Assembly: GCA_002498385.1 (NCBI GenBank)
Contig: DAHH01000013.1
Coordinates: forward strand, 1-50,262
DNA length: 50,262 bases
DNA from: Methanobacterium sp. UBA410
Lineage (GTDB): Archaea; Methanobacteriota; Methanobacteria; Methanobacteriales; Methanobacteriaceae
Direction: 5' to 3'
A program made the position numbers and the translations under genes. The notes beneath the pieces are model-generated. The model made no database searches, was not told where the DNA came from, and was given only the letters and a program-made list of their open reading frames with translations. Positions 1 through 9,288 of the stretch are shown here, piece by piece (position 1 is the first letter of the stretch; each line of letters begins with the position of its first letter).

Positions 1-995
1 TTTTTGTTTTTGTGTTTTTTTGTTTTTTCTTATACCAAAAAAACAATAACATTATTTTTATAAAATGATTTGAATGTAGATGTTCAGATCATTTAATCAT
101 TTAAATTCAAGATCAAGATTATTCAAGATCAAGATTATTTTTATAAAAAATAAATATAATTGTCTTTTATAAGTACCTTAAATTTCAGAAATTCAATTTT
201 ACGTAATTTTACGTATATTTTTAGATGATTTCACATCTAAAAAGACAGTTTCATAGTTTAGTACCTTAAAGGGAAATTCTATGAAACAACACCCCCCTAT
301 TTTTAATTAAAAACTTTAAATTCAACTTTACAGAATTTAACAAATTTAACATATAAAAATTTAGTATATAACCAGTATATAACCAATACTTAATTATAGC
401 ATACTTAATTTTTATTTTTAACTTCTAATTAACTTCTATATTTAACTTCTAATTTTAAAAGGTAGATAAGAAGGTTAAATAATTTACTTTAGATTCAGTT
501 TTAACCTACAGTTTTTAATTAACCTAAAATTTAAACTTACAAACTTTACAAGAGTTCAGCATGGTTTTCCACTTACCTGGTGAAAGTGGGGGGAACATTA
601 CTGAACATGCGGTGCTTCTATTCTGTTTGAAACATCATAAAACTGTCTAAATAATTAATTTAACTGCAGTCAAAATATTTAAATCGTACTTTTTAACCTG
701 TCCTTTGATGCACTTTAACAGGTCCCCAATGCAATGGAACCTTTTAAAAACTTATTTTCAATCTCATCTTCAGTATACGCGCTACTGGATTATAAGAAAA
801 ATCTTCAGACAGTGCAGTACAAACTATAATATTATTGGTAATTAATAAATACAATGGATTAGAGAAAAAGAATTTCCAATTCTTTAAGTTTCTTAAGATG
901 TGGCATTTATAACAACTGCTTAAGCATTGCAAAACGTCCACAAATGAGGGAATAATTGGAATCTTAACATAACAAAAAAACAGGAAGATGGTTGC
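1..995. other. AT-rich gene-free stretch
   Basis: No convincing gene on either strand. The first 560 bases are extremely AT-rich. Visible structure: a perfect 16-bp tandem repeat (105-136), an inverted repeat GTTTCATAG/CTATGAAAC (248-256 and 279-287), a run of six C at 292-297, and a CCACTT/AAGTGG inverted repeat next to a run of six G (569-593). A 65-residue reading frame on the minus strand (744-941) has no ribosome-binding site or recognisable domain and is taken as chance. The 3' end must carry the promoter of the downstream DtxR-type gene. Confidence 0.6.
105..136. repeat. 16-bp perfect tandem repeat, 2 copies
   Basis: Unit ATTCAAGATCAAGATT occurs twice head to tail in the AT-rich left end. 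It is one of many short tandem duplications in the spacers of this window. Confidence 0.9.
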
Positions 996-1457
996 ATGAG
1001 CAGTTCCTTAAAACTTACAAAGAGTGTTGAGGATTATTTAGAGGTTATGTACAATTTGCACAAAGAAAATGGAGTTATAAAGGTAAAGGACATTGCTTTT
1101 AGGCTCGATGTTAAACCTCCGAGTGTTGTTGAAGCTGTTAAAAAGCTCTCCGAAATTGGGCTTGTTTCGTATGAGAAGTACGGCGACATCCGATTGAAGG
1201 AAGATGGTTTGAAAATAGCAGAAAATATAACCCATAAACATGACATCCTTAAAAACTTTTTAAACATTCTGGGCGTTGATATGGAAACTGCTAATGAAGA
1301 CGCATGTGCAATGGAACATATACTGGACTCTGCCACCATAGCTAAACTAAAAAAATTTGCAGAATTCACGGAGATATACCCTCCAGCTCAGGAATTCTTA
1401 AAATCCTTCGTTTACTATGAAAAAAATGGTAAACTGCCAGATAAATATATAGAATGA
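996..1457 (+). CDS. DtxR/MntR-family metal-dependent regulator
   Basis: A 153-residue protein with the DtxR-family layout: an N-terminal winged helix-turn-helix (about residues 5-70, with LKLTKSVEDYLEVMY and the recognition-helix stretch PPSVVEAVKKL) followed by a metal-binding/dimerisation domain. The signature C-x2-E-H (C104, E107, H108) matches the metal ligands of DtxR, and H80/H82 precede it. The C-terminal SH3-like domain of DtxR is absent, as in the short MntR/SirR-like archaeal members. A purine-rich GGAAGATGG lies just before the ATG. Such proteins repress metal-uptake genes when Fe or Mn is bound. The ZIP transporter 1.7 kb downstream is a plausible target, but this is inference. 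Confidence 0.88.
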   Translation: MSSSLKLTKSVEDYLEVMYNLHKENGVIKVKDIAFRLDVKPPSVVEAVKKLSEIGLVSYEKYGDIRLKEDGLKIAENITHKHDILKNFLNILGVDMETANEDACAMEHILDSATIAKLKKFAEFTEIYPPAQEFLKSFVYYEKNGKLPDKYIE

Positions 1458-1666
1458 TTTAATTCAGAAAATGATTTAATTCTTATTTTTTCATCACACG
1501 ATCCAATGCTTCAGTATTTTATCTCTTTACTTGGTTTATTTAAACCGTATTCTTTGTTCTTTTTAATGAAAATTCAGCAATCTTTCATTGGCTGTTCCAG
1601 TAGGATCCCCATTCTGAAGTCCATGAATTTAAGAAGTATGAGTTTATAATAATTTCATGATGAAAA

Positions 1667-3061
1667 ATGGTTGATGAAATTGATGACAGGGTGAGAAATT
1701 CTGCACTGCTTGCGGTAGTCATTGGATCCTTTTTAATACCATTTATGGGTTCATCCCTTAACATTGCCCTTCCAGTCATTCAAAATGATCTTAAGATCAA
1801 CGTGATCCTGCTGAGCTGGATACCCACAGTGTTTGTTCTGGCCAGTGCCGCATTTTTAATTTCCTTCGGGAGACTGGCAGATATACACGGTAAAAAAAGG
1901 GTTTTCAGTTATGGTGTAATAATATACACTTCAGCCTCCTTTTTAGCAGCTTTATCCCCATCAGGAACCTTTTTAATCATATTCAGCTTCCTTCAGGGGT
2001 TTGGATGTTCACTGATGTTTGCAACGGCCGTTGCCCTCCTGAGCTCGGTTTATCCTCCCCACCGCAGGGGCGAAGCACTTGGAATTTACATAACCTCAGT
2101 TTATGCAGGAATGTTTTTTGGGCCTTTGCTTGGAGGTTTTTTAGTTGAAAATCTTGGATGGAGAAGCATATTCCTGTTCAACGTTCCATTAGGATTGTTC
2201 TTAATCAGTTTGATCACTTTAAAACTCAAGGATGAATGGAAAGGCTCTGAATGCGAAAAATTCGACTTTAAAGGTTCAGTTTTGTACACAATATCACTAA
2301 CACTATTTCTTTATGGGTTTTCCACATTGAAAAGCCTCTTCGGATTGTTAATGTTTTTTGCAGGTATTTTCGGCCTTTTAATGTTTGTATGGGAAGAGAA
2401 AAGTTCCAGATCGCCAATCCTGTGCCTTGAGATTTTCAAAAGAAAGCTTTCATCCTTTTCTGCACTGGCACTCCTCCTGATGAACATTGCCATAACTGCC
2501 ATTTGGATCCTTCTAAGTCTTTACCTCCAGAACTTAAGGGCATTTGGACCTCAACTGACTGCTTTGATACTTTCTGTACAACCCCTCATGGTCATGCTTT
2601 TATCTTCAGCTGTTGGTCGTACAGCAGACCACCACAGTAACAGGATTTTCTCAGTTCTGGGAATGGTGGTTGTTACAGTGGGACTTGCAGTTTTCTCCTT
2701 CATTGGCCAGAATACAGATCTGCTTGTTATAGTACTTGCTCTGAGCCTGGTTGGGGTGGGATTGGCAGTATTTGCATCCCCAACAACAGCTATCTTCATG
2801 GGCAGTGTTGGGCGCAGGAACTATGGCACTGCTTCTGCAACCGTTTCCACCATGATCTATGTTGGTCAGACCATGAGCCTGGGCATAATGCTTTTCATAT
2901 TTGACCAGTACCTTGGAAATGTTCAGGTAACGGCTTCAAATTCTGCAGCATTCCTACTAAGCTTAAAAACAGCGTTTACAATTTTTGCAGGCATTGGAGT
3001 GCTTGGAGTGCTTGTTTCAATTTTGATGGATAACAAGTTGAGGGACGATAAAGTTCACTGA
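1667..3061 (+). CDS. MFS multidrug-type transporter (DHA2, EmrB/QacA-like)
   Basis: A 464-residue integral membrane protein with many hydrophobic segments, consistent with the 14-helix DHA2 drug:H+ antiporter subfamily. The MFS motif A is clear at about residues 68-78 (GRLADIHGKKR). A motif-C-like segment GPLLGGFLVENLGWRSIF occurs around residue 150. The substrate cannot be read from the sequence. Family members export drugs, dyes or small metabolites across the cytoplasmic membrane. It lies 210 bases after the DtxR-type gene on the same strand with its own ATG (context ATGATGAAAAATGG), so co-transcription is possible but not shown. Confidence 0.88.
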   Translation: MVDEIDDRVRNSALLAVVIGSFLIPFMGSSLNIALPVIQNDLKINVILLSWIPTVFVLASAAFLISFGRLADIHGKKRVFSYGVIIYTSASFLAALSPSGTFLIIFSFLQGFGCSLMFATAVALLSSVYPPHRRGEALGIYITSVYAGMFFGPLLGGFLVENLGWRSIFLFNVPLGLFLISLITLKLKDEWKGSECEKFDFKGSVLYTISLTLFLYGFSTLKSLFGLLMFFAGIFGLLMFVWEEKSSRSPILCLEIFKRKLSSFSALALLLMNIAITAIWILLSLYLQNLRAFGPQLTALILSVQPLMVMLLSSAVGRTADHHSNRIFSVLGMVVVTVGLAVFSFIGQNTDLLVIVLALSLVGVGLAVFASPTTAIFMGSVGRRNYGTASATVSTMIYVGQTMSLGIMLFIFDQYLGNVQVTASNSAAFLLSLKTAFTIFAGIGVLGVLVSILMDNKLRDDKVH

Positions 3062-3175
3062 GTTAATCAAAGGATTTCATTTTGATTTCAATATATAATT
3101 TTGATTTCAAATATAGATTTTTGAAGAGAGATTTAAATTTAAATTTTGAAGGTTTTTTTCACGTTTTTTAAAAAA

Positions 3176-3931
3176 TCATGCCAACTTCGAGAGTATAAAT
3201 GAGAGTAGGAATCCCAGAACAGTCACCATACCTGCAAGGTTGTGGGTTTCTGAAAAGGCTTCGGGTATCATGGTGTCAACGAGCATTGCAAGAATTCCTC
3301 CGGCTGCAAAAGATAAAACAGTAGCTATAATTCCTGGATCGAAGTGACTGAAAATTGTGTAACCTGCAAGGGATGAAAAACCTGTGCATAAAGTTATAAC
3401 AATCCACAGGGCGAAAACTGGCAGGGCCTTCCATCCCATGGTTTTCATCCCTGCAGAACTTGAAAGGCCCTCAGGTATGTTGGAAAGGAATATTGCAACA
3501 ACAGTTGCAGTGCTAACAACCCCACCTTCAATCATTGTAAGTCCAATGGCTATTGATTCAGGGATTCCGTCCAGAACAGAGCCCACTGCAATTGCAGGGC
3601 CGCTGCTTTCAAATCCATCTCCAGATAAAATCTGCTTGCTGGAACGTTTACGGTGTTTTGCACCCTTACGTGCAAGGTAAACATTTGCAGCTGTGAAGAC
3701 GGCCGCACCTATAAGAAAACCCAGCACAATGTTTTCAACTCCTCCAATGGTGTAAGCCTCATCAAGAAGTTCAAATGAAATTGCGGACATTAAAACTCCA
3801 GCACCAAAGGCCATGATGGATGCAACAATACGCTGGGGAATTTTAAAGAAATATCCAAATAAAGCCCCAATTAAAAGTGCTGAGCCTGCAATCAATCCCC
3901 AAAATCCTGCCATAAACCACGTTGCAACCAT
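3176..3931 (-). CDS. ZIP-family metal transporter (ZupT/GufA-like)
   Basis: A 251-residue protein with about eight hydrophobic helices. It carries the two ZIP metal-site motifs: VLDGIPESIAIG (around D121-E125) and LSNIPEGLSSS (N151-E154), which form the binuclear transport site in TM4/TM5. A short basic loop (KHRKRSSK, about 92-99) separates TM3 and TM4, as usual for ZIPs. It probably imports Zn, Fe or Mn. It is convergent with the MFS gene. On its own strand an archaeal TATA-like AATTTATAC lies about 45 bases upstream of the ATG. The DtxR-type regulator nearby may control it (inference). Confidence 0.88.
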   Translation of the reverse strand: MVATWFMAGFWGLIAGSALLIGALFGYFFKIPQRIVASIMAFGAGVLMSAISFELLDEAYTIGGVENIVLGFLIGAAVFTAANVYLARKGAKHRKRSSKQILSGDGFESSGPAIAVGSVLDGIPESIAIGLTMIEGGVVSTATVVAIFLSNIPEGLSSSAGMKTMGWKALPVFALWIVITLCTGFSSLAGYTIFSHFDPGIIATVLSFAAGGILAMLVDTMIPEAFSETHNLAGMVTVLGFLLSFILSKLA

Positions 3932-4543
3932 TTTTCAAACTCCGAACGATTTTCAATATTTGAGCGAATGCGAGTATAAATTTTTAATCATTATATGTAC
4001 TACCTACCTTAAAATAATAAGCTTTCCAGTTTCAGTCCTACAAGCCCCTTAAAAAACTCTATTTCATGATAAATGCAATAAAAATCAATGACATAGGGGG
4101 CCCTACTTTTAAATTTCATGTCCTGAATTATCAATTCCTTTCATTTATTTTGTTTCATGATTTATTAAAATGAAGATCTAATCTTGTTTTAAAGAATTCT
4201 TTAAGCTTCCTGAAATTTAATGATAAGATATTTTTCTTAAAAAAATTGCTCTGAATTTCGGCAGCGCCAACTGAGATGTATCACATAACTTTTTGATAAA
4301 AGAATATGTTGATATACTAAATGTATGAAGCATCTATCCAAATAATATGTCAAGTTTGAAGTTCTGGAAGTTTCATTGGAAAATAGTTGCATCCCAGCTT
4401 CATGCTTTTCATGATTTTTTTCGAACTCTGAGTTAAGAATATACAAATTTTATTATTAACTTAAAGGCCTATTTTTATTATTAGCGGTTGTAAATGCATT
4501 GTAAAGGTTAAACTATTTGTGTTAGTTCTCTTTAAATGATTTT
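3932..4543. other. Spacer between divergent ZIP and nucS genes
   Basis: No supportable gene. A 69-residue minus-strand frame (4237-4446) lacks a ribosome-binding site and any family look. The left end carries the ZIP promoter and the right end the nucS promoter. A small inverted repeat TAGGG-GG-CCCTA sits at 4094-4105; its role is unknown. Confidence 0.55.
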
Positions 4544-5302
4544 ATGAAATTTTTATCGGAAAAAAATCCAGACACCAAGCGCAGCTATGAAATTGTGGAT
4601 GAAGGCTTATCTAAAAAAGCTGTTGTTGTTATCGTTGCACGTTGTGAAGTTTTATATGAGGGAAGGGCCAGAAGCAGGCTTGCAGCGGGTGACAGAATGT
4701 TGATGGTCAAGCCCGATGGATCCTTTCTGGTGCATCAGGACAGAAACCTTGATCCTGTGAACTGGCAGCCGCCTAAATCAAAATGCAGGGCGTACATAAA
4801 AAATGGTCTGCTGCATGTTGAAGGTGTGAGAAGAAATCCACCCGAAAGGCTGGACGTGGAGATCCAGAACACCCACGTGGCATCTTACTTCATAGGTGAG
4901 GACTCAAAGGACCTGGAACAGGTAGGTTACGAGGCAGATATGGTTGACATGGTTGTTGAAAGCCCGGACCTTATTGAAAAGGGCTTCAGACCAACAAGCA
5001 GGGAATACGCAACACCAAATGGATTTATAGACATTCTGGGGAAAGATAAAAACGGGACTTTAATGGTTCTGGAGTTCAAAAGCAGACGTGCAGGTACCAA
5101 TGCAGTAAAACAACTGAAAAGGTATCTTGACTGCTTTGAAGACCACAAAGAATTTGTAAGGGGTGTTCTAGTGGCTCCTTCATTAACGGAAGAAGCTTCA
5201 GAGCTTCTCAACAAATATGAAATGGAGTTTAAGGAGTTAAAACCTCCAATGGAGTTTGATGGAGATAAAAACCTTACACTGGACTTTTTCAGTGCAACCT
5301 AA
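4544..5302 (+). CDS. nucS: Endonuclease NucS
   Basis: A 252-residue protein matching archaeal NucS in length and motifs. The N-terminal half is the beta-rich DNA-binding/dimerisation domain. The C-terminal RecB-like nuclease domain carries D163, E177 and K179 in the order ID...LEFK, then RRAGTNAVKQLKRY and the Q-containing helix. The offset to the published Pyrococcus abyssi residues is about three. NucS/EndoMS cleaves mismatched or branched DNA and is thought to work with the PCNA clamp in non-canonical mismatch repair. Downstream on the same strand is a phosphoesterase gene. There is no obvious strong ribosome-binding site, and the promoter region is AT-rich. Confidence 0.95.
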   Translation: MKFLSEKNPDTKRSYEIVDEGLSKKAVVVIVARCEVLYEGRARSRLAAGDRMLMVKPDGSFLVHQDRNLDPVNWQPPKSKCRAYIKNGLLHVEGVRRNPPERLDVEIQNTHVASYFIGEDSKDLEQVGYEADMVDMVVESPDLIEKGFRPTSREYATPNGFIDILGKDKNGTLMVLEFKSRRAGTNAVKQLKRYLDCFEDHKEFVRGVLVAPSLTEEASELLNKYEMEFKELKPPMEFDGDKNLTLDFFSAT

Positions 5303-5443
5303 GTTTGATAATGATCTGAATGAAAAACGATCAATGGTTGAAAACAATCCCGAATGTTTATTAATGGACCCTCTACAACATCTCCAACCATCTGTGCTTT
5401 TTTTCGTTGGATACAAGTACCAAAACGCACAGATATATGGTAC

Positions 5444-6208
5444 ATGCACACAGAAAAACTTGTGAATCTACCTGCAAAGGGCCGGACAATTGTTGTAACA
5501 GATCTCCACGGTAACCTGGAGGATTTCAACAGGTACCTGCAGATATGGGAAGACTTTGAAGCTGAGGGTGAAAATCACTTCATCCTTACAGGGGACTTCA
5601 TCCACTCAATGAATGGGCCAGATGGTTCCGTAGAAATTTTAGAATCTTTAATGCCCCTATGGGAAGACTCAGAAAACTTTCACCTCCTCCTTGGAAACCA
5701 TGAATGGGCAAGCCTCACAGGGATTTCTGTGTACAAGGGAGGCTTTAATCAGACCTTGGGATTTGAATTCATCCTCAAAGAAAAATTCAGGGATGGATGG
5801 ATGACAAAACTGGAAGAGTACGCTGAATTTTTCAAAAAATTATCTTTAGCAGTTAAAACAGAAAACAAAGTTTTTATAAGTCATGCAGGACCACCCCACA
5901 GTATAAAAAGTATGGATGACATAACGAACATTACAGAGGCTGGTTACACTCAAAACGAAAAATTAGAGGAAATATTGTGGAACAGGTACGGCTCTTACAG
6001 AGAGGAAGATGTGGAATCATTTTTAAAGGCTGTGGAGTGCAACGCCATGATAGTGGGGCACACACCTGTTGATGGAGTTAAATTAATAGGGAACCAGCTG
6101 GTGGTTTCTTCAAGCTACAGCAGCGGCAGGAAAGCTTACATTGAGCTTGATCTTGAAAAGGAGATTGAAAATGCTGCAGATCTGCTTGAAATGGTTAAAT
6201 ATATATAA
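5444..6208 (+). CDS. Calcineurin-like metallophosphoesterase (PPP-type)
   Basis: The phosphoesterase core is complete: VTDLHGNLEDF (D-x-H), LTGDFIHS (GD), LLGNHEW (GNHE), SHAGPP and VGHTPVDG. The GNHE and SHAGPP forms resemble the protein Ser/Thr phosphatase or Ap4A hydrolase branch. Substrate unknown. The frame is open from an ATG at 5354, but the 30 residues before 5444 look unlike a protein N-terminus and the core begins 15 residues after the second ATG, so the shorter start is preferred. Neither start has a strong ribosome-binding site. It lies about 140 bases behind nucS and may be co-transcribed. Confidence 0.85.
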   Translation: MHTEKLVNLPAKGRTIVVTDLHGNLEDFNRYLQIWEDFEAEGENHFILTGDFIHSMNGPDGSVEILESLMPLWEDSENFHLLLGNHEWASLTGISVYKGGFNQTLGFEFILKEKFRDGWMTKLEEYAEFFKKLSLAVKTENKVFISHAGPPHSIKSMDDITNITEAGYTQNEKLEEILWNRYGSYREEDVESFLKAVECNAMIVGHTPVDGVKLIGNQLVVSSSYSSGRKAYIELDLEKEIENAADLLEMVKYI

Positions 6209-6229
6209 TAAATGTGAAATCACTTTTTT

Positions 6230-6317
6230 TTATTAGTTTTTTATTAGTTTTTTATTAGTTTTTTATTAGTTTTTTATTAGTTTTTTATTAGTTTTTTATT
6301 AGTTTTTTATTAGTTTT
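6230..6317. repeat. 11-bp tandem repeat, 8 perfect copies
   Basis: Unit TTATTAGTTTT is repeated eight times without change, starting about 20 bases after the phosphoesterase stop codon. On the plus strand each copy contributes a T tract, so the array could act as an archaeal transcription terminator. The lack of divergence suggests recent or active slippage expansion. Confidence 0.95.
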
Positions 6318-6394
6318 CATTGTATTTCAATAATTACACTACTTCCAATTTTTTGATTATAATTTTTCCTGTGGATTCATGTAAAAATTAAATC

Positions 6395-7606
6395 TCAAAT
6401 CTTTGCTATGAAATCTGCAAGCTGTCTCAGGTTTCTAACCTCAAAGACTCCAGCCCCTGCATCTTCGTAGTGGGAGACGCAGCTGTCAACGACGTTCCAT
6501 TTATCACGTGGCTCCGGATTCAGCACCAGAACGCGTTTGGATCTGTCTGCCATGTACTCGATGACCTCAGCACTTCGGGGGTTTCCACTTGATTTTGGGC
6601 CGGCCCAGTCCCTGCAGTCTGTTAAGATCAAAACTAATGATTTGTTGTTCAGATTGGCCTGTTTTATGAAGCTTTTAAATGCAGTGTACATGTTGGAGGT
6701 GCCGTGGAGCATGAGGTTCTTCTGCCGCAGATCCCTGGCCTTGATGAAGGCATCCGCCAGATTGGGTTCATCAAGTGCGGAAGTTGTTTCTAAGGTTTTA
6801 TTATCAAAATCAAAGGTTTTTGCATTGTAAAATGAGTTTTGAGCGGCGTAAACCATACAAAAAAACCAGTTACTTATCCAGTCGCAGGATCCGCTGACAT
6901 CAGTCAGGAAGAAATGGTTGCTCTTTTTGATCTTTGGCCTGCTTCTTGCAAGTTCGATCAGGGTTCCTCCATACTTCAAATTTTTCCTTATGGTTCTTCT
7001 AATGTCAGGCTTCATATTTTTGGATTGTTTCTGTCTTCTAACCCTTTTGTTTGCAATCTTCCGTCCGAGCTTCTGGCAGAGGTCTAAAAGTTCAGGTTCA
7101 AACCTGTTAAGATTCATTATATCCTGCTGAAGCATTTCAGACTCATTAAACCTGTCTTTGTTTTCTTCCAGTGGTGGCACGTATTTAACTGAATTAAAGT
7201 CTATCTTTTCAACTTTAACCTTTTGGGGTTTCTGGATTTTTGCAGAACTTCGTGTCTTTAACGTTTTGGTCGTTAAACTTGTCTTGGAATCAGTGTCATC
7301 CTCTTCGCTGGTTTTTGGGTTTTTTTTGAAAACAGAGTCAAAGATCTCGTTGAATTTTTCACGCTGGCGTTCGTCTTTGAGGTAAACCGAGGCAAGGGCC
7401 TCCCTTAAAAGTTCATCATCTTTGAGTAGGTCGAATGCTTTGCATGCATTTTCAGTACTTCTGATGCTTGCAGGAATTCCATTTTCCCTTAAACGTCCGG
7501 AAAGTTTGATTATATCGTCCATCATTTTCAATCGGTATTTTAAATCTTTCAAGTGGTTTACCCTAAATTTTCGTAGGTCTATCTTCAGTACAAATGTTGC
7601 CCTCAA
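6395..7606 (-). CDS. VWA-domain protein, CoxE-like
   Basis: The 403-residue frame has a C-terminal von Willebrand A domain with a MIDAS motif DVSGS (residues 236-240) and a later acidic site in LILTDCRDW. The N-terminal 230 residues are charged and partly low-complexity (E/K/S/T-rich at 95-135). This is the CoxE/DUF58-like VWA partner usually encoded beside a MoxR AAA+ ATPase. The pair remodels or inserts cofactors into client proteins in the cytoplasm; the client is unknown. The listed start is a TTG with weak context. ATG-ATG at 7525 (MMDDIIKLSGRLRENG) resembles family N-termini and is a good alternative. Confidence 0.82.
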   Translation of the reverse strand: MRATFVLKIDLRKFRVNHLKDLKYRLKMMDDIIKLSGRLRENGIPASIRSTENACKAFDLLKDDELLREALASVYLKDERQREKFNEIFDSVFKKNPKTSEEDDTDSKTSLTTKTLKTRSSAKIQKPQKVKVEKIDFNSVKYVPPLEENKDRFNESEMLQQDIMNLNRFEPELLDLCQKLGRKIANKRVRRQKQSKNMKPDIRRTIRKNLKYGGTLIELARSRPKIKKSNHFFLTDVSGSCDWISNWFFCMVYAAQNSFYNAKTFDFDNKTLETTSALDEPNLADAFIKARDLRQKNLMLHGTSNMYTAFKSFIKQANLNNKSLVLILTDCRDWAGPKSSGNPRSAEVIEYMADRSKRVLVLNPEPRDKWNVVDSCVSHYEDAGAGVFEVRNLRQLADFIAKI

Positions 7607-7684
7607 AATGGGGTCTGCAACAAGATCTAATAATGTTTCTCTATGGCATTGAATTTTATAATGACGTTGAATAACAAACTATCC

Positions 7685-8569
7685 CTACTTGAAAACATCT
7701 TTTAAGACCTTTTTTTTATCTTCCTCATTTTTTATGACAACTCCCATTGTATCGTGGAGCACTTCCTCGTCCACTTCATCCCTGCCAAGGGTTACAAGTG
7801 TTTTAACCCAGTCAACTGTGGCACGTATCGATGGTTTCTTCAGCAGGTTCATGGACCTCATCTTGTGGATGATCCCAAGAACATTTTCCACAAGGTGTGT
7901 GGAAGCTTCTGGAACCTTTGACATGACTATTTCCTTTTCTCTTTCAAATGAGGGGTAGTCTATGTATAAAAAGAGGCAGCGATCCTTTGTTTCGTCGAGA
8001 AGTGATCTCTGGGAGTTTGAGGTCAGTACAACCAGGAGGTTATTTCTCAGATCGAAGGTTCCAAGGTCGTTGACGGTGATCTGTCCTTCCCCAAGAGCCT
8101 GGAGCAGGAAACTTTCAACCTCCTCATCTGCTTTATCTATCTCATCTATAAGTATGACTGAAGGTTTATCGTTGATAAAGGCTTTTAGAAGCGGTCTTTT
8201 GATGAAAAATTCCTCTCCAAACACGTCTTCATCAGTATCTTTTATCCGGGACATTTCAAGGTGCAAGAGCTGTTTCTGGTAGTTCCACTCTCCAACTATC
8301 TGCTCAAAGGTTATGCCCTCGTAGCACTGGACCCTGAAAAAGTCCATGTTCAGAGCCCTTGAGATAGCTTTGGAGAGATCAGTTTTACCCGTTCCTGGAG
8401 GACCCTCAACAAGTACAGGTTTTTTAAGTTCAATGGCTAAAAAGAGTGTTGTAACTATTTTATCATCCGGAATGTAATTTGCTCTGGTTAAAGCTTCTTT
8501 CAGGGATTTTATCTTCAGATTACGACTTTTCATGATTTTTTTGTCCTGCTCCTCATGGATCTTTATCAT
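7685..8569 (-). CDS. MoxR-family AAA+ ATPase
   Basis: A 294-residue protein with Walker A GPPGTGKT (56-63), Walker B VILIDEIDKAD, a sensor-1-like LTSNSQ, and the short MoxR C-terminal helical domain. It precedes the VWA/CoxE-like gene by 78 bases on the same strand, the standard MoxR-VWA chaperone arrangement. A minus-strand TATA-like TATTTTATAG lies only about 17 bases before the first ATG. Transcription may therefore start at or beyond that codon, and the second ATG (8533, MKSRNLKIKSL), preceded by GAGGAGCAGG, may be the true start. Confidence 0.9.
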   Translation of the reverse strand: MIKIHEEQDKKIMKSRNLKIKSLKEALTRANYIPDDKIVTTLFLAIELKKPVLVEGPPGTGKTDLSKAISRALNMDFFRVQCYEGITFEQIVGEWNYQKQLLHLEMSRIKDTDEDVFGEEFFIKRPLLKAFINDKPSVILIDEIDKADEEVESFLLQALGEGQITVNDLGTFDLRNNLLVVLTSNSQRSLLDETKDRCLFLYIDYPSFEREKEIVMSKVPEASTHLVENVLGIIHKMRSMNLLKKPSIRATVDWVKTLVTLGRDEVDEEVLHDTMGVVIKNEEDKKKVLKDVFK

Positions 8570-8757
8570 GATCTTGAGGTCTTTACTATAAAATATTTTT
8601 GTTCATCTAAAAACAGGGGGTGTAAAAACACTTTAAAACCCCTTAATTCATGAAATATCAAAGCAAATAAAAAGAAATAAAAATATGTTAAAGGAAATTA
8701 GAGGAAATCAGAAGTATAAAAGAAATCAAAAGATGATGAAGGGCCAATATTCAGACG

Positions 8758-9207
8758 TTAATCTTTATCAAACAAAGGACAACTCCCTTCTTCTTCGTAA
8801 TCAGCGTCCAGAACGCTGCGTAAGGCATCAACTATGCAGGGTGCGTTCCATCCAACAACATCTGATACAGAGTTTTCAACGTAGCTTGGCACGTTTTCCA
8901 TTCCCCAAGGTCTTATGGCGATTATGGGTTTTTCAAGTTCCTTTGCAGCTTGAATGTACCTTTTAACAAGGTCTGGATCCTTGGAGTAAAGTCCTGAGAG
9001 AATTATAACAGCATCAGCTTCTTCTGCGAGTTTTTTCAGATCCTCAAGATTTAAATTGGGCTTTGATAGGTTTTCCCATTCAAAATCATGATAACTTTCT
9101 AACCGGCTGGTGAATTCTGAGTACTCCTCTTCATCTTCGTCAATGCAGCTTATTAATATCTTGTAAACTTTTAGGTTGTCCAAACTTTCTAAAAGGTCCT
9201 CGTCCAT
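8758..9207 (-). CDS. MTH538-like TIR-fold protein (DUF1863 family)
   Basis: A 149-residue single-domain protein. After a short acidic N-terminus it follows the flavodoxin/TIR-like pattern: a strand VYKILISC, an acidic loop, a strand ADAVIILSGLYS, a helix, then the strand and loop IIAIRPWGMENVP (about residues 95-107). That last element is the hallmark of the MTH538/DUF1863 TIR-like family, which includes the ThsB sensors of Thoeris defence. No ThsA-like partner lies next to it; the neighbour upstream is a ferredoxin. Function here is unknown: NAD-derived signalling is possible by family, but a catalytic Glu cannot be assigned. A ribosome-binding site AAGGAG precedes the ATG by 11 bases. Confidence 0.78.
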   Translation of the reverse strand: MDEDLLESLDNLKVYKILISCIDEDEEEYSEFTSRLESYHDFEWENLSKPNLNLEDLKKLAEEADAVIILSGLYSKDPDLVKRYIQAAKELEKPIIAIRPWGMENVPSYVENSVSDVVGWNAPCIVDALRSVLDADYEEEGSCPLFDKD

Positions 9208-9288
9208 AAAATCTGGGCTCCTTTCATTCTTTTCCTGTTTTAATTTATATTAATTTGTTTTGACTTAACCTGTATTGTACGTTTTTTC

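Noticed and set aside
744..941. 65-residue minus-strand frame in the AT-rich left end
   Set aside because: No ribosome-binding site, no domain and unlikely composition; treated as chance.
4237..4446. 69-residue minus-strand frame between ZIP and nucS
   Set aside because: No start signals and no protein-like pattern; spacer sequence.
8685..8966. 93-residue plus-strand frame
   Set aside because: Antisense to the TIR-like gene, which has better motifs and a ribosome-binding site.
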